From NCBI GenBank assembly GCA_001939145.1, contig LSRX01000661.1, positions 1-64,000 on the forward strand: DNA of 64,000 nucleotides, written 5' to 3'. This document shows, piece by piece, positions 31,170 to 43,510 of the stretch. The notes below the pieces were generated by a model. The model was not told the DNA's origin and searched no databases. It saw only the letters and a list, made by a program, of their open reading frames with translations. The position numbers and the translations under genes were made by a program. Source of the stretch: Symbiodinium microadriaticum (lineage: Eukaryota; Sar; Dinophyceae; Suessiales; Symbiodiniaceae). Positions within the stretch are counted from its first letter, which is position 1; every line of letters starts with the position of its first letter.

Positions 31170-32165
31170 TAGCATATTAAGGAAGCTCCGTGAGCAAGCG
31201 GAAGACCGAAGAGAAGATCATAAGCCCAAGTTCATCCAACCCCACAAGGACGACAGCCTGCTCCTGCTTGAGCCGAACTGTCTGAGAACAGAAAAATGCC
31301 TTCAGGAGAAGCGCTTCAAGCTCTACATGAAGTATGAAGGTAGCACATTCATCAGATGCAAATCCAGTGCATTTGCTCCTTCCTGCTCAAGGCAGAAAAG
31401 GACCTCCTGCATGGATCAAGTCCAGACTACCGAAGCACGGTGGCTACGAGGTTACTGGTACTGTTTGATATTCCCCAAGCTTGTTTTCGACCATTACTAG
31501 GATGGACCGTCTGTTGCCATCAAGAAGATGTTCGTGAACTTCTACAACAGAGTGCGAGATATGCTGTACGGCTCCCGGATTCACATCACCAGCTTGTGTG
31601 GCAAGGCCGTAGATTTCAAGGGGTCGTCATTGATGGCGAAAGCCTCGCTACGAGTAGAGTAGATAGAGGCAATCGCCCTGGCTCAAGCCTATTAAGTCCT
31701 TCCTCGAAAAGGTGAGGGTGTTGCGCATCCCCCTGTCAGAGCAGCCCGCGGAGCATGTGGGGGCAGAGAAGCCAAGGGGGAAGCCGCAGATATCAGGTCC
31801 GACAGGGATCGAATCAGCCGCAGAAATCGGCTCCACGAGTCAGGCCCCCCCTCAACCTTGAGATTCAGCTGAGCCCATACCCTACCCCGATAAGGAGGTT
31901 CGTGCGCATTGTCATGATCCATTTTCCTACCCCAGATGGCACCAGATTGCGAGAGCTTTTGGTGGAACCAAGCGCTTTGTGCATGCTAAGGTCGATTCAT
32001 AGTGTTCATCTCAGAAGCGAGACAGGCATCGCCATTCCGGACGAGGTGGGCAGTTCCTGGAAGTTCCCTATCGAAGATGGTGGTCTTTTTTCTCTTGAGG
32101 ATTCACTTGCCGGATATGTCGGCTATGGCGGTCTGATCTACGTGGTGGACGGGTCCACTCCTTCC
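31170..32165 (+). CDS. Exons of unknown protein, probably the N-terminal part of the RCC1-repeat gene
   Basis: Several + strand pieces read as protein but match no family I recognise. They are: about 31180-31335 (charged, ending LQEKRFKLYMKYEGS); about 31525-31620 (KKMFVNFYNRVRDMLYGSRI); about 31690-31860 (FLEKVRVLRIPLSEQPAEHV then a Pro/Ser linker); about 31865-32000 (WHQIARAFGGTKRFVHAKV); and 32013-32160 (SSWKFPIEDGGLFSLEDSL then YVGYGGLIYVVDG). They run directly into RCC1 repeats in the same orientation, so one gene is the simplest reading. Exon borders are not fixed, and a separate upstream gene is possible. Confidence 0.45.
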
Positions 32166-32189
32166 GACAGCAATTCATGAGTCCATGGG

Positions 32190-35100
32190 TGTGAAGCTCA
32201 CTGGGCTGCAGGTCACCTCCGGGGAAGCCGCCTGTGAGGCACTTACCAGCGAAGAGGGCCGGCACCTCCAGCAGAGCAGGCAGCTTGCAGCCGATACTTT
32301 CGGCTTTCAGGAGAATGTCGTGTACTTCTGGGGGGCCAACTCTTGGAGCGATCCCAAAGGTGCCGCTTCCGAACAACCAATGTGACTTGTGCACCTTTCC
32401 GGACATGCAGGTGATACACCCTCACCGGTCCTGACACTCGAGCGCAAGAGAATCTGCCAGGTGCTTTCTTCACGTTTGTAAGCTTCATGCCCTGTGCAGC
32501 TGTGCTAGTGCTCGGTCGCAAGATCAGCGTCGGAAAAGAGCACGCCGTTGCGCTCACGGAGGGAGGTCGCATTTTTGCCAGCGCCCCGAATGCTCGAGGA
32601 GGCTGAGGTGAAGCGTGCCGCTGTTTCGCCTGTTCCTGAGGCATGGGGAAAGAACGACTTTGGGCAGCTGGGTACGGGTGACGAGGATGGTGAGATCTGG
32701 ATCAGTGGGCGAACGCTCCCGGAAGCTTTGCTTCAGGAAAACAGAGCGTTGCCATCGTGTGGCCCCCATGACTGGCTCAGACCTGGCAGCATCGACCTGC
32801 CAAAAACCCGCGTCCTTGTGCTGTATCAGGTACACAGAGCTTCCCTATGAGACATACATTTCGCAAGTAGCTGCCGGAGGCAGGGATGAGTTGCTTTTGG
32901 ACTTCCCTGCATTTCCATCTCCGCGGTATAGTCTGAGAGTTTCCTTCAGAGCTCACACGGTATTGTCTTGTACTTCTCTAAGATTAACCATGAAAACCGT
33001 AGTTCTTTGCGTGGGACGGTAGAAAGGTCGCAGTCGTAGTCGCTTAACAACAACAAGCCCAAACAGGTAACTACACCATCGGCGTCACCAAGCGTGGTGA
33101 AGTGTGGAGCTGGGGCCGATTTCAGGCCAAGCTCTTGTGTCTTTTCTGTGGGGGCACCGCGATACTGGAACTTGCAGGCTTCCAACTTCCCAAGGATGTT
33201 CACAGAGACTTGGCTCCCTGCCTCAGTTGGCATGTCGTGTGGAATGCTTCGAAGCTGTGGGCTGAGGTGTAACGGTTACGAAGCCAAGGGTGAGATGGGC
33301 CTCAAGGCTCTTTGCATCTGTCCTGACCTCTCGGTCCCACTGCTTTGCCTCGTGTGCACTCCAGGAATCTGTAACTTCGTGTTAGGCCTCTTTGTCCCTC
33401 GTTTCTCTTGCAGGGACTGAAGATCGTGCGCGTTTCTGCCGGTGACCAGCACATGGGCGCGCTGACGAAGGAGGGTAAGGCTCCCTCCGTCGGCGCCGTC
33501 ATAAGATGGCAGCGAGAGTGAAGCGTTCTGGTCAGCTCTACACATGGGGCTACAACGATTTTGGTCAACTCGGCGGGCCGCTGAGAAAAGGATTCTGCGC
33601 CAGGGACAGAGTTCGGTAGGTGTCATAATCTGTATCACCACTCGCCGTCCCATCGAGGCGGCCTTTCTCTGCGTCACGTTTGGGTTTTTTCCAGCATCAT
33701 GCAACCTCACGAACAGAGAGGAGCACGGACTGATCTTTGATGAGTGGCTCTGCAGCTAATTTAACGCACACTGTCAAAAAGCACTCGCATGACAGAGATC
33801 CCCGAAGCTCTTTCTCATTCCTCCGCGAGGTTGGGGCCTTCATGGAGAAGGCAGAGTGGGCCAGCAGCGGCCGAACCAGGCACGGAAGGATCTGGAGGAC
33901 CCTGGCACCTGCCTACGGCACAGGTCAAGGGCCTTTTGGACAGTGAAGAGGTCATCGATTTTGCGTGCCTGTGCCTCAGCCGGCTCTTGGAGCGCCGGCT
34001 CCAAGCGTCCCCGAGCGGCGGCCTTCACGGAATCAGGTGGTGGCGGTCACACTGTCGCTATCACCAAGAGCTGTCGAATTTTTGGCACGCCGCTTACGAC
34101 AGCAAACCTTTCCGGAAAGGAAGCTGGACCAACCCGAAGACAGGCTGGGGATCCAACACCAACGGCCAGCGATCAGCTTAGTGCCTGGGCAAGTCAACTT
34201 TGAGACGTAATGCTGGAGCTTGAGGCTGGGACATGCCATGCGACAATGCTTCCCCGAACCGGCAGGAAACTCAGAGTGTGTTCACTTGAGAAACGAGGCA
34301 GGTACTGTAGGCCGGCTGTTCCAAGGTCGAGGTGCCACTTGGCGATCCGGTGTCGAAAGTGCGTGCCGGCTGGCAATGTACAGCCAGCAGCTGAGCTGAG
34401 CTACCTCCCAAGGCCTGGCGGCCCTAGCCAATGTTCCAGCAAGGCTTACATCACTGAAAGTGCTCGTCCCATTATTTGTGGCGGCATTCGAGCAGAGGCG
34501 GGCAGAGATCTCTCGATGACTTTAGACTACTTTGCGTGTGCTCCGATGACAAACTCCTGAAGGGTCCCAGCGTTGCCGACATGCAGCAGGTGCGGCTGTA
34601 GTGTTGCGAGTCGCGTAGTGATCATGTCTGTACCTGGAGCAGCCATCGCGATGTTGCATGGTTGCTAAGTGGGATGACATCATGTGCCATCTGGCTTGCC
34701 GTTTGGTTGTGCGACAGGATCAAGCCAAACTAGCCTGAGCTGAGCTCACCTTGCCATGTTCCACCCGAACCACAGTCCTCTGCAGCTCAGAGAGGGCTCC
34801 CTGGAATGGTGGCATGGCATTGTGGCAATGCGGAGTGTGCAGTCATTGCATTGCTGAAGAGCTGGAACCTATTGAGACGTATGCCTCAGTCAGTGTGCCA
34901 GTCAGCGTGCCTGCCACCTTCCGGAAGGATGATGCGAAAGATGAGCCTCCACGGGACATGCTACACGGCATGCAGGGTAACTGGTACATGAAGGAGGACA
35001 CATGCTTGCTTGCTGGCATCATCTCTGGGAGCTTTCTCACTGTAACCGCTGGCCGATTCGGGCTTCCTGACGCAAGAGTGTTCCGGTTGCCTGCGACAAC

Positions 35101-36175
35101 CACCGACACTTTATTTCTGGATCACGATGGTCGAGTTCTTGTGGGACATGTTTCGTTTGAGGCGCAGCGCACCATCACCTGGAACAATGGCGAAGTCTGG
35201 CTCCAGAAGTAGTTGTGTTGCTGTGTGCCCGAGCCAAAGTGCGGCGGCATGCGTCAGCAAGGGAAGAAAAGATCGTGGCATGCAGGTTTCTTGGATCCGG
35301 ATCGGGATCTGCCTTTTTCCTGAGGCTGGAGAAGAAGGCGATGGAGTTGCACCTGAGATGAGGGGTGGTGGCTACAAGGGTGGTGGCGCGGACCTTGGCG
35401 CTAGTGACTAGTGGATCTTGCCAGAGCACGCACCTCAGATGAGTCCGAGGTCCTCAGCCGGAGGCCTTCTGGCCTGGCTTTTCTGCACTGTCTTCGGCTG
35501 TCTTGTGGGCATCTGAAACGTCAGGCTGGTGTCATGGACATGGTCAGCACCACAGGCGTCGAGGTCGCGATCTCTCCAAGCAGCATTGTAAGACAAAGCG
35601 ACATTGACACAAAGCAGCGTCAACGTCAAGCCTGCTGTGTCGATCTTGCCTGGGAGCGACTGTCGTGTGACTAAATTGACTAAATCGGAGGTCATGACTG
35701 AAGTGGTGACAGAGGCTTCTGTGGGAGAGGCCGGAGCAGATTTATTCGGGTTGATAATGTGTCAGGATTCCTCTTGATTGCAGGCGCATGGACTCCTCGT
35801 GTGCTACGTCCTTTACTCGGAATCGTTTTTCCATGAAGAAGAGATTAGGGCAGCCGAACATCGAAGCACTTTGTACGAGGACGGAACCTTGCGTGGCTGG
35901 GGGTAGTGTGCTCGGAAGTTTTTGAGACGTGAGACAGCGGCTTGGCACAAGCCTCACAGGTACAACAGGCAGAAGCAGGCCATCGGCGACGAAACCGACG
36001 ATACCTTCGTGAAGCCACAGGCCGTGGATGACGTCCCATTCGCCGGAGACCGAGTTAGCCTTCGGATGCACGGATACACCAGTGGTCCGCGTGCCGAGGA
36101 CACATACAAGGGCCTGTCAGTTGCGGTTGGTGGAGCCCAAAGCTACGCTATCCTGCAACAACGCCATCCGTGATG
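32190..36175 (+). CDS. RCC1-repeat (beta-propeller) protein, multi-exon
   Basis: RCC1-type repeat signatures recur on the + strand: ~32210 VTSGEAACEALTSE and ~32318 VVYFWGAN; ~32525 VGKEHAVALTEGGRIFA and ~32641 AWGKNDFGQLGTGD; ~32862 QVAAGGRDELLL; ~33073 GVTKRGEVWSWG; ~33418 VSAGDQHMGALTKEG and ~33538 LYTWGYNDFGQLGG; ~34040 GGGGHTVAITKSCRIF; ~34213 LEAGTCHATML; ~35855 HRSTLYEDGTLRGWG; ~36110 VAVGGAQSYAIL. RCC1 propellers typically have seven blades and act as exchange factors or interaction scaffolds (Ran GEF, UVR8, HERC). No enzymatic residue pattern is visible. A separate-looking domain with a stop lies inside this span at 34.85-35.21 kb, so two genes or alternative splicing cannot be excluded. 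Confidence 0.75.
34850..35212 (+). CDS. Terminal exon of unknown domain (NWYMKED...GEVWLQK)
   Basis: An open + frame ends at TAG 35210-35212. It reads CIAEELEPIETYASV, an acidic stretch, GNWYMKEDTCLLAGIISGSF, GRVLVGHVSFEA and finally TITWNNGEVWLQK. The beta-rich pattern, with aromatic W...W positions and GEVW near the end, looks like a small beta-barrel or ligand-binding repeat; I do not recognise a named family. It sits between RCC1 repeat exons in the same orientation, so it may close one RCC1 gene, with the exons at 35.8-36.2 kb starting another. Confidence 0.5.
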   Translation: MAEELEPIETYASVSVPVSVPATFRKDDAKDEPPRDMLHGMQGNWYMKEDTCLLAGIISGSFLTVTAGRFGLPDARVFRLPATTTDTLFLDHDGRVLVGHVSFEAQRTITWNNGEVWLQK

Positions 36176-39100
36176 CTGGTCTGCGGATATCACAAGATGT
36201 GAAGCTTTCCAGCCTCAGAGCGATTTCAACATGAATTCGCAGAGACACTCCGTTCTGCGTAGAAGGATTGCATTAGACTGATGGTCAAAGAGGGATTGGC
36301 TCATCGTTCACTATGCTCGAGGTGCAGGCAGATCCTTTTCAATTGATGCAGCTGGCAGCTGGAGTCATCTGGAGTTCTTTGGGTTTCCATCAGGCATGTA
36401 TCTGCGATATTCGAGCCGATAGCAGCCCTGGGTTTAGGAAGCTAGGAAGCTGCGCAAGGATCGGAGTCAAAGCATGTAAGACCATGTTCAAGACATGGTT
36501 TGGATTGCAAGTGACTTAGCATTGAGGTGTAATGGCATCGAAAAGGGACGAGAAGCTAGTAGCAGGTGCTTCTAACAGTTACAATCAAACTTCTAACCCA
36601 ACTGACAGTAGTCGTAAAGGTTGGCCTCATAATGAGATTTGAGGAAAGTTTGAAGGCACTTTGTGCCGTTGTGTAATTCAGCCGCTACTCTGGAGGGCTT
36701 GATCAAACTGGTTGGTCGGCTGACGGCGTGCCCTCGGACCTAAAGCCGTGAGCTCATTGAAAGAGATTCAAGACGGAAACAGTGCTGGGGATCAGCGGAA
36801 GCAATCCCATGTAACTCAGGGTGAGGAGTTGTTTCACTCAGCTCACGAAAGAGCTTAAGCTAATGTCGATCAGAACTTGCTGGCATGGTGTTGTTGCCTT
36901 GGCCTTGGCCAACCTTCCGTGAGCAGCTGCATGCCCACGCATGCGATAATTGTGCAGATCTAGGATAGCAGCTGGGGACATGCTCCGCATGTTCCACAGT
37001 TTGCCTCCTCCTTGCGTGGCATGTTGCAGAAACCTCTGCAAGACCGGTGCGAGCATCCGTGATCAAGCCTGCGCAGTGATTCACGTATTCCAGGTGGCCA
37101 AGGTCGGAGCGCACACGAAGCATTTCTCAGAAGCCTCGGCGTGGCCTGGCTCAAGGCTACGCTGTTGAGAGATGCGACCCCACAACGGACAACGGATATC
37201 GGAGAGTGCTTACAGAGGTTCCACGTTAAGACTTCTTGGGTGTTTGGCCGTTCGGGTGTTTTGCCTCCATGGTCCTTCCGGCTCCGATGCGGCTTGCAGA
37301 GGCGGCAATCACGGCAGTGGCGGTCAGTTGAGATGCGGGACAAATGGGACGAGCTTGAGGCCGCCACTGCTCCCATGGGGCTGTCATGGAAGCATTGAGG
37401 CCCCGACTGGCTGCTCATTGCATGGACCCCTCACCTTTGCACGAAAACTAGTTCTTGTTCCTTTCTTGGCAATGCACATCCTCTGTTTCTCTCTGCTGTT
37501 TCGGCGTGGCCGATGCAACAAAGATTGGACAAACCTCACGACAAGAGCATCTTGGAGATGAGAGATCACAAGAATGCGGCGACATCGGAGTGGTCGGGTG
37601 AGATGAATGAGGAGTTTTGCAGACAGGTTTATCCAGAATCGATGTGTGCAGTTGTACTGCCTAGGTTACATGGGTTGTTTCGAAGGTCTTCGCTGCGAAA
37701 TGCAAACAAACACAAGCAACATATCCTTGTTTGCAATGCCCCCACGCCAGTACACTTTCTGTCGAAAGTTCTTACGTGGGCGAACTTGCAGGCGGTACAA
37801 GCCATGGTGGTTTTGAATGTGTGTTTAGGGGGCAGCAGAATTCCCCATTGAGCAGCCCAACCTCTATCATCGAAGGTAGGATCCATTACGCGGCGTCGTC
37901 CGGTAGAGCTACATCAAGACAAGAAAAGCAAGTAAGTTCCGGGTAATTCCCGCTAAAGTTGAAACAGCCGAATCATTCTCGATTTGTGCCTCTACGGCTC
38001 CGACAGTCCGCAATAATCCTGCCCAAGTACCCCAGCTCCCAATCTTTACAGTCCGAAGTCCGAAGTGTTCAGCTGGCAGTCAGTCGTCTCTTGAAGTGGA
38101 TTCAGACCAAAACATGTCTGCCTGGTAGGGGTGCCTTTGTTGCATCGTTATGTAAATACTCGTCCTGAATGTTTTCGTAGTTTTGTGATCCTACTTTTTG
38201 CCTGGAACATGACTAACGTCTGTTGCGCCAGGGGTGACGAGAGTACATGATGTCTCAGCCGTACACAGAAATAGGAGAGGTGGCATGAGAATGGGAGTGG
38301 TGGGATAAGAAAATGCAGAGTAGTTTGCACGACCATGGGTCAATGCAAGGCCCGGCGTTTTTTGCGGACAGGATGTGACAAAACCGCAAGTGTTTCATTC
38401 TATGAGGAACTCGTCAGCAGTGGTTCCGGCCGCAGACCAAGCTTGCCTGCCTTGAATGCTTGTAGCATTATGTTAGAAACCCATCCAAGGCCGATGCTGT
38501 CGCACAAGAAGTGCTCCCCTGTCATTGCATGAACGGTTTGCTTCTTGGAGTGCCTCTTGTTCAGGTTGAGGGCAAGGATGATGCGGCTGTGGCGGAGGCG
38601 CAGCCGAGGCAGTTCTGCGTCCACGGGCTGCGATGGGGTTTCGATGTGGCTTCAGGAGAGCGAGGCAGGACCATTGAAGGCCGGTTGATGCTCTGAGCCG
38701 ACAGGGTGTGAGGGGCGTGGAAGTAGTCTTGTGCCCTCGAGGTGTTCGTGTGCTCAGACGAATTCGAGATTGCCTGCGGATGTGCGATTGGCTTCAGTGT
38801 TTTTGCTGCTCAACAGCAACTACCGGGTTCAGGCAACGGCCAATATCCTGATGTTGACCAGGCCCTGAGCACTTGCAAGAGAGCTACGTGCGCAAGACGA
38901 ATACGATTCCACACCCTGCTGTTTTTTGAGATGCAGTGCGGCCTTGATAAGTCATCGCATGCATAACTGTCAAATGACGAAAAATGCTCGAGACTCTTAC
39001 GTCTTCATGCCCAAAACGGGAAGACACACATGCCACCGAAGCACTCGGAAAACTGTGGATCACTTAAAATGTGTTGAACCCTCTCACAACCGTAGCAACC

Positions 39101-39540
39101 CCTAGCAACGATCGAAGCAAGGCAGTAGCAAGCACAGGAAGCCGGAGCGGAGCATAGCTAGGAGGCTCGAAACAGGGTAGGCGCCCTCGGCACAAACATT
39201 CTCATCGAGACTGTATCAAGACTTTACTTTGCACGTCCCAGGTCATTTGTCTGCAGACCGACAGTGTGGACCTCCCCTTCTTAATACAGTTCTCGGAAAG
39301 TATGGCCAAGCGCTCAGACAGCTTCTCTTCCATTTCCTCGATGTGATCCACAGTTTGTGCCGCAGTTGAGGTCACTGCCTTCTTTTTACTGGAGTGGTGC
39401 CTTCGCGTCCGGGTTTTTGGCCTGAAGTGGTTCAAGGCATCTTCAAGCCGAGCTTCTCCGCACAAAGTTCTCCTATAGCGGAATCAACCGGCTGTTTTCT
39501 TAATTTTCACCCGTGTGAGCCGCAGTCTATGTCGCCAAGT
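36176..39540. other. Unassigned region between the RCC1 gene and the channel
   Basis: No confident gene. A + strand fragment near 37095-37160 (VAKVGAHTKHFSEASAW) faintly resembles one more RCC1 blade. A minus-strand stretch at 39202-39465 (VDHIEEMEEKLSERLAILSE) is helical and charged but isolated. S1 and S2 of the downstream channel should lie here or slightly to the right, and I could not find them. Confidence 0.35.
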
Positions 39541-39551
39541 GACAGGACAGC

Positions 39552-41520
39552 GAGCATCTCCTGGACACCTTCATTGTGTGGTGCCCCGGGGTCATCGTCG
39601 TTTGGGCAAGCCCGGCGATCATTTTACCACTAGCTGTTCTCGTGAATGCCGCTGGGAAGAGCTTTCCTCATTCACCGGGAGCCAGATTATGCAGCCGCTT
39701 CAGATCGAGGCAGAAGCGCAGCGACCCCGGCTGTTGCCCCGAATGCACATCTCTTAGTCACGCCGGCCTCAGGAGCGACCTCTTCAAGTTTTTCCGCATT
39801 GCCCGGATGCTTCGATTTGTGCAGCTAGTCCGCCGCGCAGACTCTGCCGTGGCAGACCCCAGTGGCTCGGTTTGTTCTGCTGCCGAGGTGAAAGCCTTCA
39901 AACACGTTGGTGCCTTTGAGGATCTGTGGAAGCCGGAAAGCTCAGCGAAGCCACAATGTGCAAAGAGGTAAACCCAACCGAATTCAACAAGACTTTGAAG
40001 GCTGGTGCGTGGACTCGTCAGCAGTGGAGGCACTCTCGCCTCAGGTGGGGATCGCTTCGAGAACAGCTGCCACGTGCTACTGGTAGACTGTGGCATACTT
40101 TGGCCCTGGCAGCAATGAGCCTTATCGTCTTCAACCTGTATGTGTTTGCCATCTTTTGCTGCGAGCTGTGCGGACCTTAAGGCCACAGAGGTGCCGTTGA
40201 GCCTTTGTTTCTTCCGTGTCTCTGAGCAAGAACCAACTCATCAGGATCGGTTTTCAGCAGTTCACTGCGGATGCCTCCGATGGCGCGAAAGAAGCACAGG
40301 AGAGATTCAAAGGCCGTTCACGTCGTGGGTTGTGACTTCCCTTGCCCGTTCGCAACTGTGCCTGCTGCTAGCTGCCTGGCATGCCTGTCCCAGTCTGACC
40401 CTGCAGGGATAAGTGCGTCAATGCTGACGTTGACGCGCTTTATGCATGGTGACGATTCGCAGGGCATCATGGTGGAAATCCCAGTCGGTCCGTACACATA
40501 GCGTGCTCAGGGCACAGTACACTCAGCACACCTCAGGATGCCTTGGTGGAAGAGTTGCCCTGGATTTGGTCAGCCTGACCTGTTGCATGTCTTCGGCAGT
40601 AAATGGTGCGCATGCAGACGCACGTAGGCACAAACACCCGGGTGTGTACTCACCGGGCGCATCTAAACGAGAGTTTATGATGCAACCGTGAGTTCGTGCT
40701 TGGACAACGATGTGGCCGAAGCGATCTTCTTAAGAACGTGCTTGCAAGCGTTGCTGTCTCTGACCTGGCGATTGGGAGCCAGGATCTTTCTGTGGCTCTT
40801 CACCGCAATGTCATCCTTCGTTCTTCTGAACTTGGTGACGGCCGTGATCGTCCAGCAAGAGCCTCGGAGAGTGTTGGAGAGCTGCGGAGAGCTGCCGAGA
40901 GCTGTGAACAGCAAGGCAGGCCATGGACATGTCGAAGGGTGATGAAAAGGAGTCTGTGCCCCAGTTCAATCCATTTAGATTCAGAGTTCAAGAGCCACAG
41001 ACTAAGGATGGCAATTCTTCGGAAAAGGGAACAGGAACGGGAGATGAAAGAATTAGAGGAGTATGCTCCCGAGCTCGGCTGTCGAAACCTGCAGGTGCGA
41101 AAACGGGAGTGTCCGGGAATGGCTTAGGATGTTCCGCGAAATCGATGAAGACGGAAGTGGTATCGTGAGCCTGGCAGAGTTCAAAGAGGCCTTCGTGCAC
41201 ACTTTTGGTGACGGCCCAGTGACTACAGAAGTTTCAGACGGCTGCTGCAAGGCCTTCAAAGACCCAGCAATCTGCGACAAGTTTTTGATGCTCGGGTACG
41301 CTCAGATCCTTCGGCGAGGGATTTTCTGCAGGGAAGCCGTTGCAGGCTGAAGGAGGAGCAGGCCATGGAGCTCTTCTCCCTGCTGGACACTGGCGGTGAG
41401 GTGCGGGGTAAGATCCACTTTGTAGTGCGAGCAGACATGTCTTGGCAACCTGCAGGGAGAGCTGGATCTCTCCGAGTTCATGCAAGGCCATCTATCTTTG
41501 TGCCCTCTGCGCTTGTTCAC
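39552..41520 (+). CDS. Single-domain voltage-gated cation channel with two EF-hands
   Basis: Exons in order encode: S3-like HLLDTFIVWCPGVIVVW (39555-39605); an S4 voltage sensor at 39768-39836 with Arg spaced as in FRIARMLRFVQLVRR; S5 at 40088-40165 (AAMSLIVFNLYVFAIFCC); a pore region at 40406-40471 (SMLTLTRFMHGDDSQGI); S6 at 40778-40858 (FTAMSSFVLLNLVTAVIV); a post-S6 helix AMDMSKGDEKE from 40920; a charged helix RKREQEREMKELEE (~41020); EF-hand 1 with loop DEDGSGIVSLAE (41144-41179); and EF-hand 2, DTGGGGELDLSE, split by an intron. NaV/CaV-like family; the EF-hands imply Ca2+ control. Fixed introns: 40859-40919 (GA-AG), 41296-41345 (GT-AG), 41398-41455 (GA-AG). S1, S2 and the true ends were not found. 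The filter region has Gly-Asp-Asp and no Trp, so selectivity is uncertain. Confidence 0.82.
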
Positions 41521-43270
41521 GTCCTGCAGGGGTGACCTAGCAGACTGTCAGGCATGTCCCAGCTAAAGGGGGTCGCAAAGAACAAGGACAAAGATGTGAG
41601 CAATGTGTCCCAGACTGGGTTTATACCATTGCACAGTCTTTTGCGGCACTTGGGAGGACATGGTCATGCTCACAAAAGGCATCGAGCGCCTGGGCAAAGG
41701 CATCATCAGGTGAGCCTTCATTGATTTGATGGCTTTGCCTGGGTCCGTTGATTCCGCAGGATGGGAGAAGGCATGGGCTTGAGCGGTTTGAAAGATGAGC
41801 ACGAGGTTGGGGAGTCTCAGCTCCGATGTGCCCAGGCTCTGACATCTGGACTTGTTCTTGCGAGAGTTTGCCTGTCTTGCTGTGCTGAAGCTTTTTTGGC
41901 TCATCTCGTCTCCAGACATGAATCATTCGGCAGCTTCTGCAAATCAGCTTGCAATGTGAGAGGGCGGCATGCAAATGGCATTGGATCAGACTTAGGACAC
42001 CTTAGGACTAGTTGGCTCGGGTGATTGTGTAAGGCAAGGTCTGCTCGAGACTAGTCTCGACAGAAGAATGGCCCAGAGTGATGGCGTCAATGGAAAGATG
42101 GAGCCTTTGCGATCCTCCTGCCCTTTTCTCGAGCAGGAGGCCAGCGCTCAAAGAGACCCAAACCCACCTGAAAAAAGGGATGTCTCGATGCAAAGGCTCG
42201 GCTCCATCTGCCGTACGACATCAGCAACGCGGTGTATTTGGAGGTGCAGTCGAACGAGGAGACCCTCGGATGATCCGGAGTGAATGGTCTTTTCGGGTGC
42301 CTGTCAAGGAGCCACTTTTCAGCTACATGTTGCGCTACGTGAGCAAGTCTGCCTGCGACCCAGGGTCAATTGAAGTGGGCTGTTCTGAACGCAAGCCTGC
42401 CAGGTCCAAGATGCGAAAAGCATCCGTGCAGACATGGGCAAGGGGAGAGGACTGGGAGCGCTTTGTCCGCACATGTAGGCTCGAATGAGGGGATGCACTG
42501 CAACAATCCATGCATGCTTGTAGAGAGCAGTTGCTCCCGTCCCATTCCATGCAAATGCCCTTTCTTTTTTTTGGGTTTGGAGAGGCCGTTTGCCCACCAT
42601 CAGTAGGCAGCAAGGGCAGTTTGACGTGGTATTTACAGTGCTTCGTGAGGGTTGAAGTCTCTGTTTGCATGTCTCGGAACGTGAAATTGCAGAACGCAGA
42701 AGTGCAGGAAAGCCTGGCATTTTCGACACTCTCGCGTTTGCCGAAAGCCGTGCTTTTGTGAGTTCTCTCCCAGGAAACTTGTTTGCTCCCAGAGAAGCTT
42801 GGGGGGAACAGTGTCCTCGAAAGCCTGCCTATAGGCAGCGAGTGCCTCTGCCACGTGCACAAAGCCGACTTTGTCGGCTAGGTACTGGGAACTCAAACCG
42901 TCGACGTGTGCACGTTGACTGCTGGAACGACCGAGAAGGTTCTGTCGACGAAGCAGCTTCTTCAAGGAAGCCACTTTGGACTCTGCTTTCTGGTCTCCCC
43001 CGACCAGGGTGCAGGTTCTTCGGTTGACTATTGCTCTGCTTTGTGTTTTCAAAACCCGAAGGGCACGTGATCCGACTGCTTTCGTTTTAAGACGAACAGC
43101 GGGCGAAAAGTGTGCCTTGGAGTGACAGGCTGTAGCCGCCTGTACCTTTAGAGTTTTCCAGGCCTTGTTCAAGCCCGTGCCCTGGTCACTGGCAATGAGA
43201 TGCGCGTATGGCTTGACTTTGCGGCTCAGAATGGGCAGAACTTCGTTGAAGGTCTCGGGCCCCTGGCGGA
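41521..43270. other. Unassigned, possibly the 3' end of the channel gene
   Basis: A + strand piece near 41640-41710 (WEDMVMLTKGIERLGKGI) could be a last exon of the channel C-terminus. Frames at 42250-42490 (+) and 42633-43172 (-) are open but overlap on opposite strands and carry no motif. No other feature seen. Confidence 0.3.
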
Positions 43271-43475
43271 GAGGCGTTGTTGTTGCACGTTTGGGTTTTT
43301 GGGCTTAAGGTTTGGCAAGAAGAGTTTAGGATCAAAGGTTTGAGGTTGGGGAGGGTTTGCTGGATGGAAGGCTTGAGTTTGGGCGAGGTTTGCGGGTTTT
43401 CGGGTCTAGGGTCCAGGGCTGAGCTTTGTAGGGGCTTAGGATGTAGGGGTTTATTTTACCAGGGGAGATGTACAT
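43270..43475. repeat. Degenerate TTTAGGG/GGTTT-rich tract
   Basis: G/T-rich text with GTTTTGGGCTTAAGG, GAGTTTAGGATC, GGTCTAGGGTCC and GATGTAGGGGTTTA words. It looks like a diverged interstitial telomere-like array, bordering the minus-strand island that follows. Confidence 0.45.
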
Positions 43476-43510
43476 TCGGTCAATTTTGGCTGTCGGAGGC
43501 GCGAGTCGAG

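Noticed and set aside
30739..31500. 253-codon + frame
   Set aside because: The first two thirds show no protein-like conservation and probably read through introns; only the piece near 31180-31335 looks like an exon.
39202..39465. Minus-strand helical frame as a gene
   Set aside because: The stretch is charged and coiled-coil-like but isolated, without start context, neighbours or family match.
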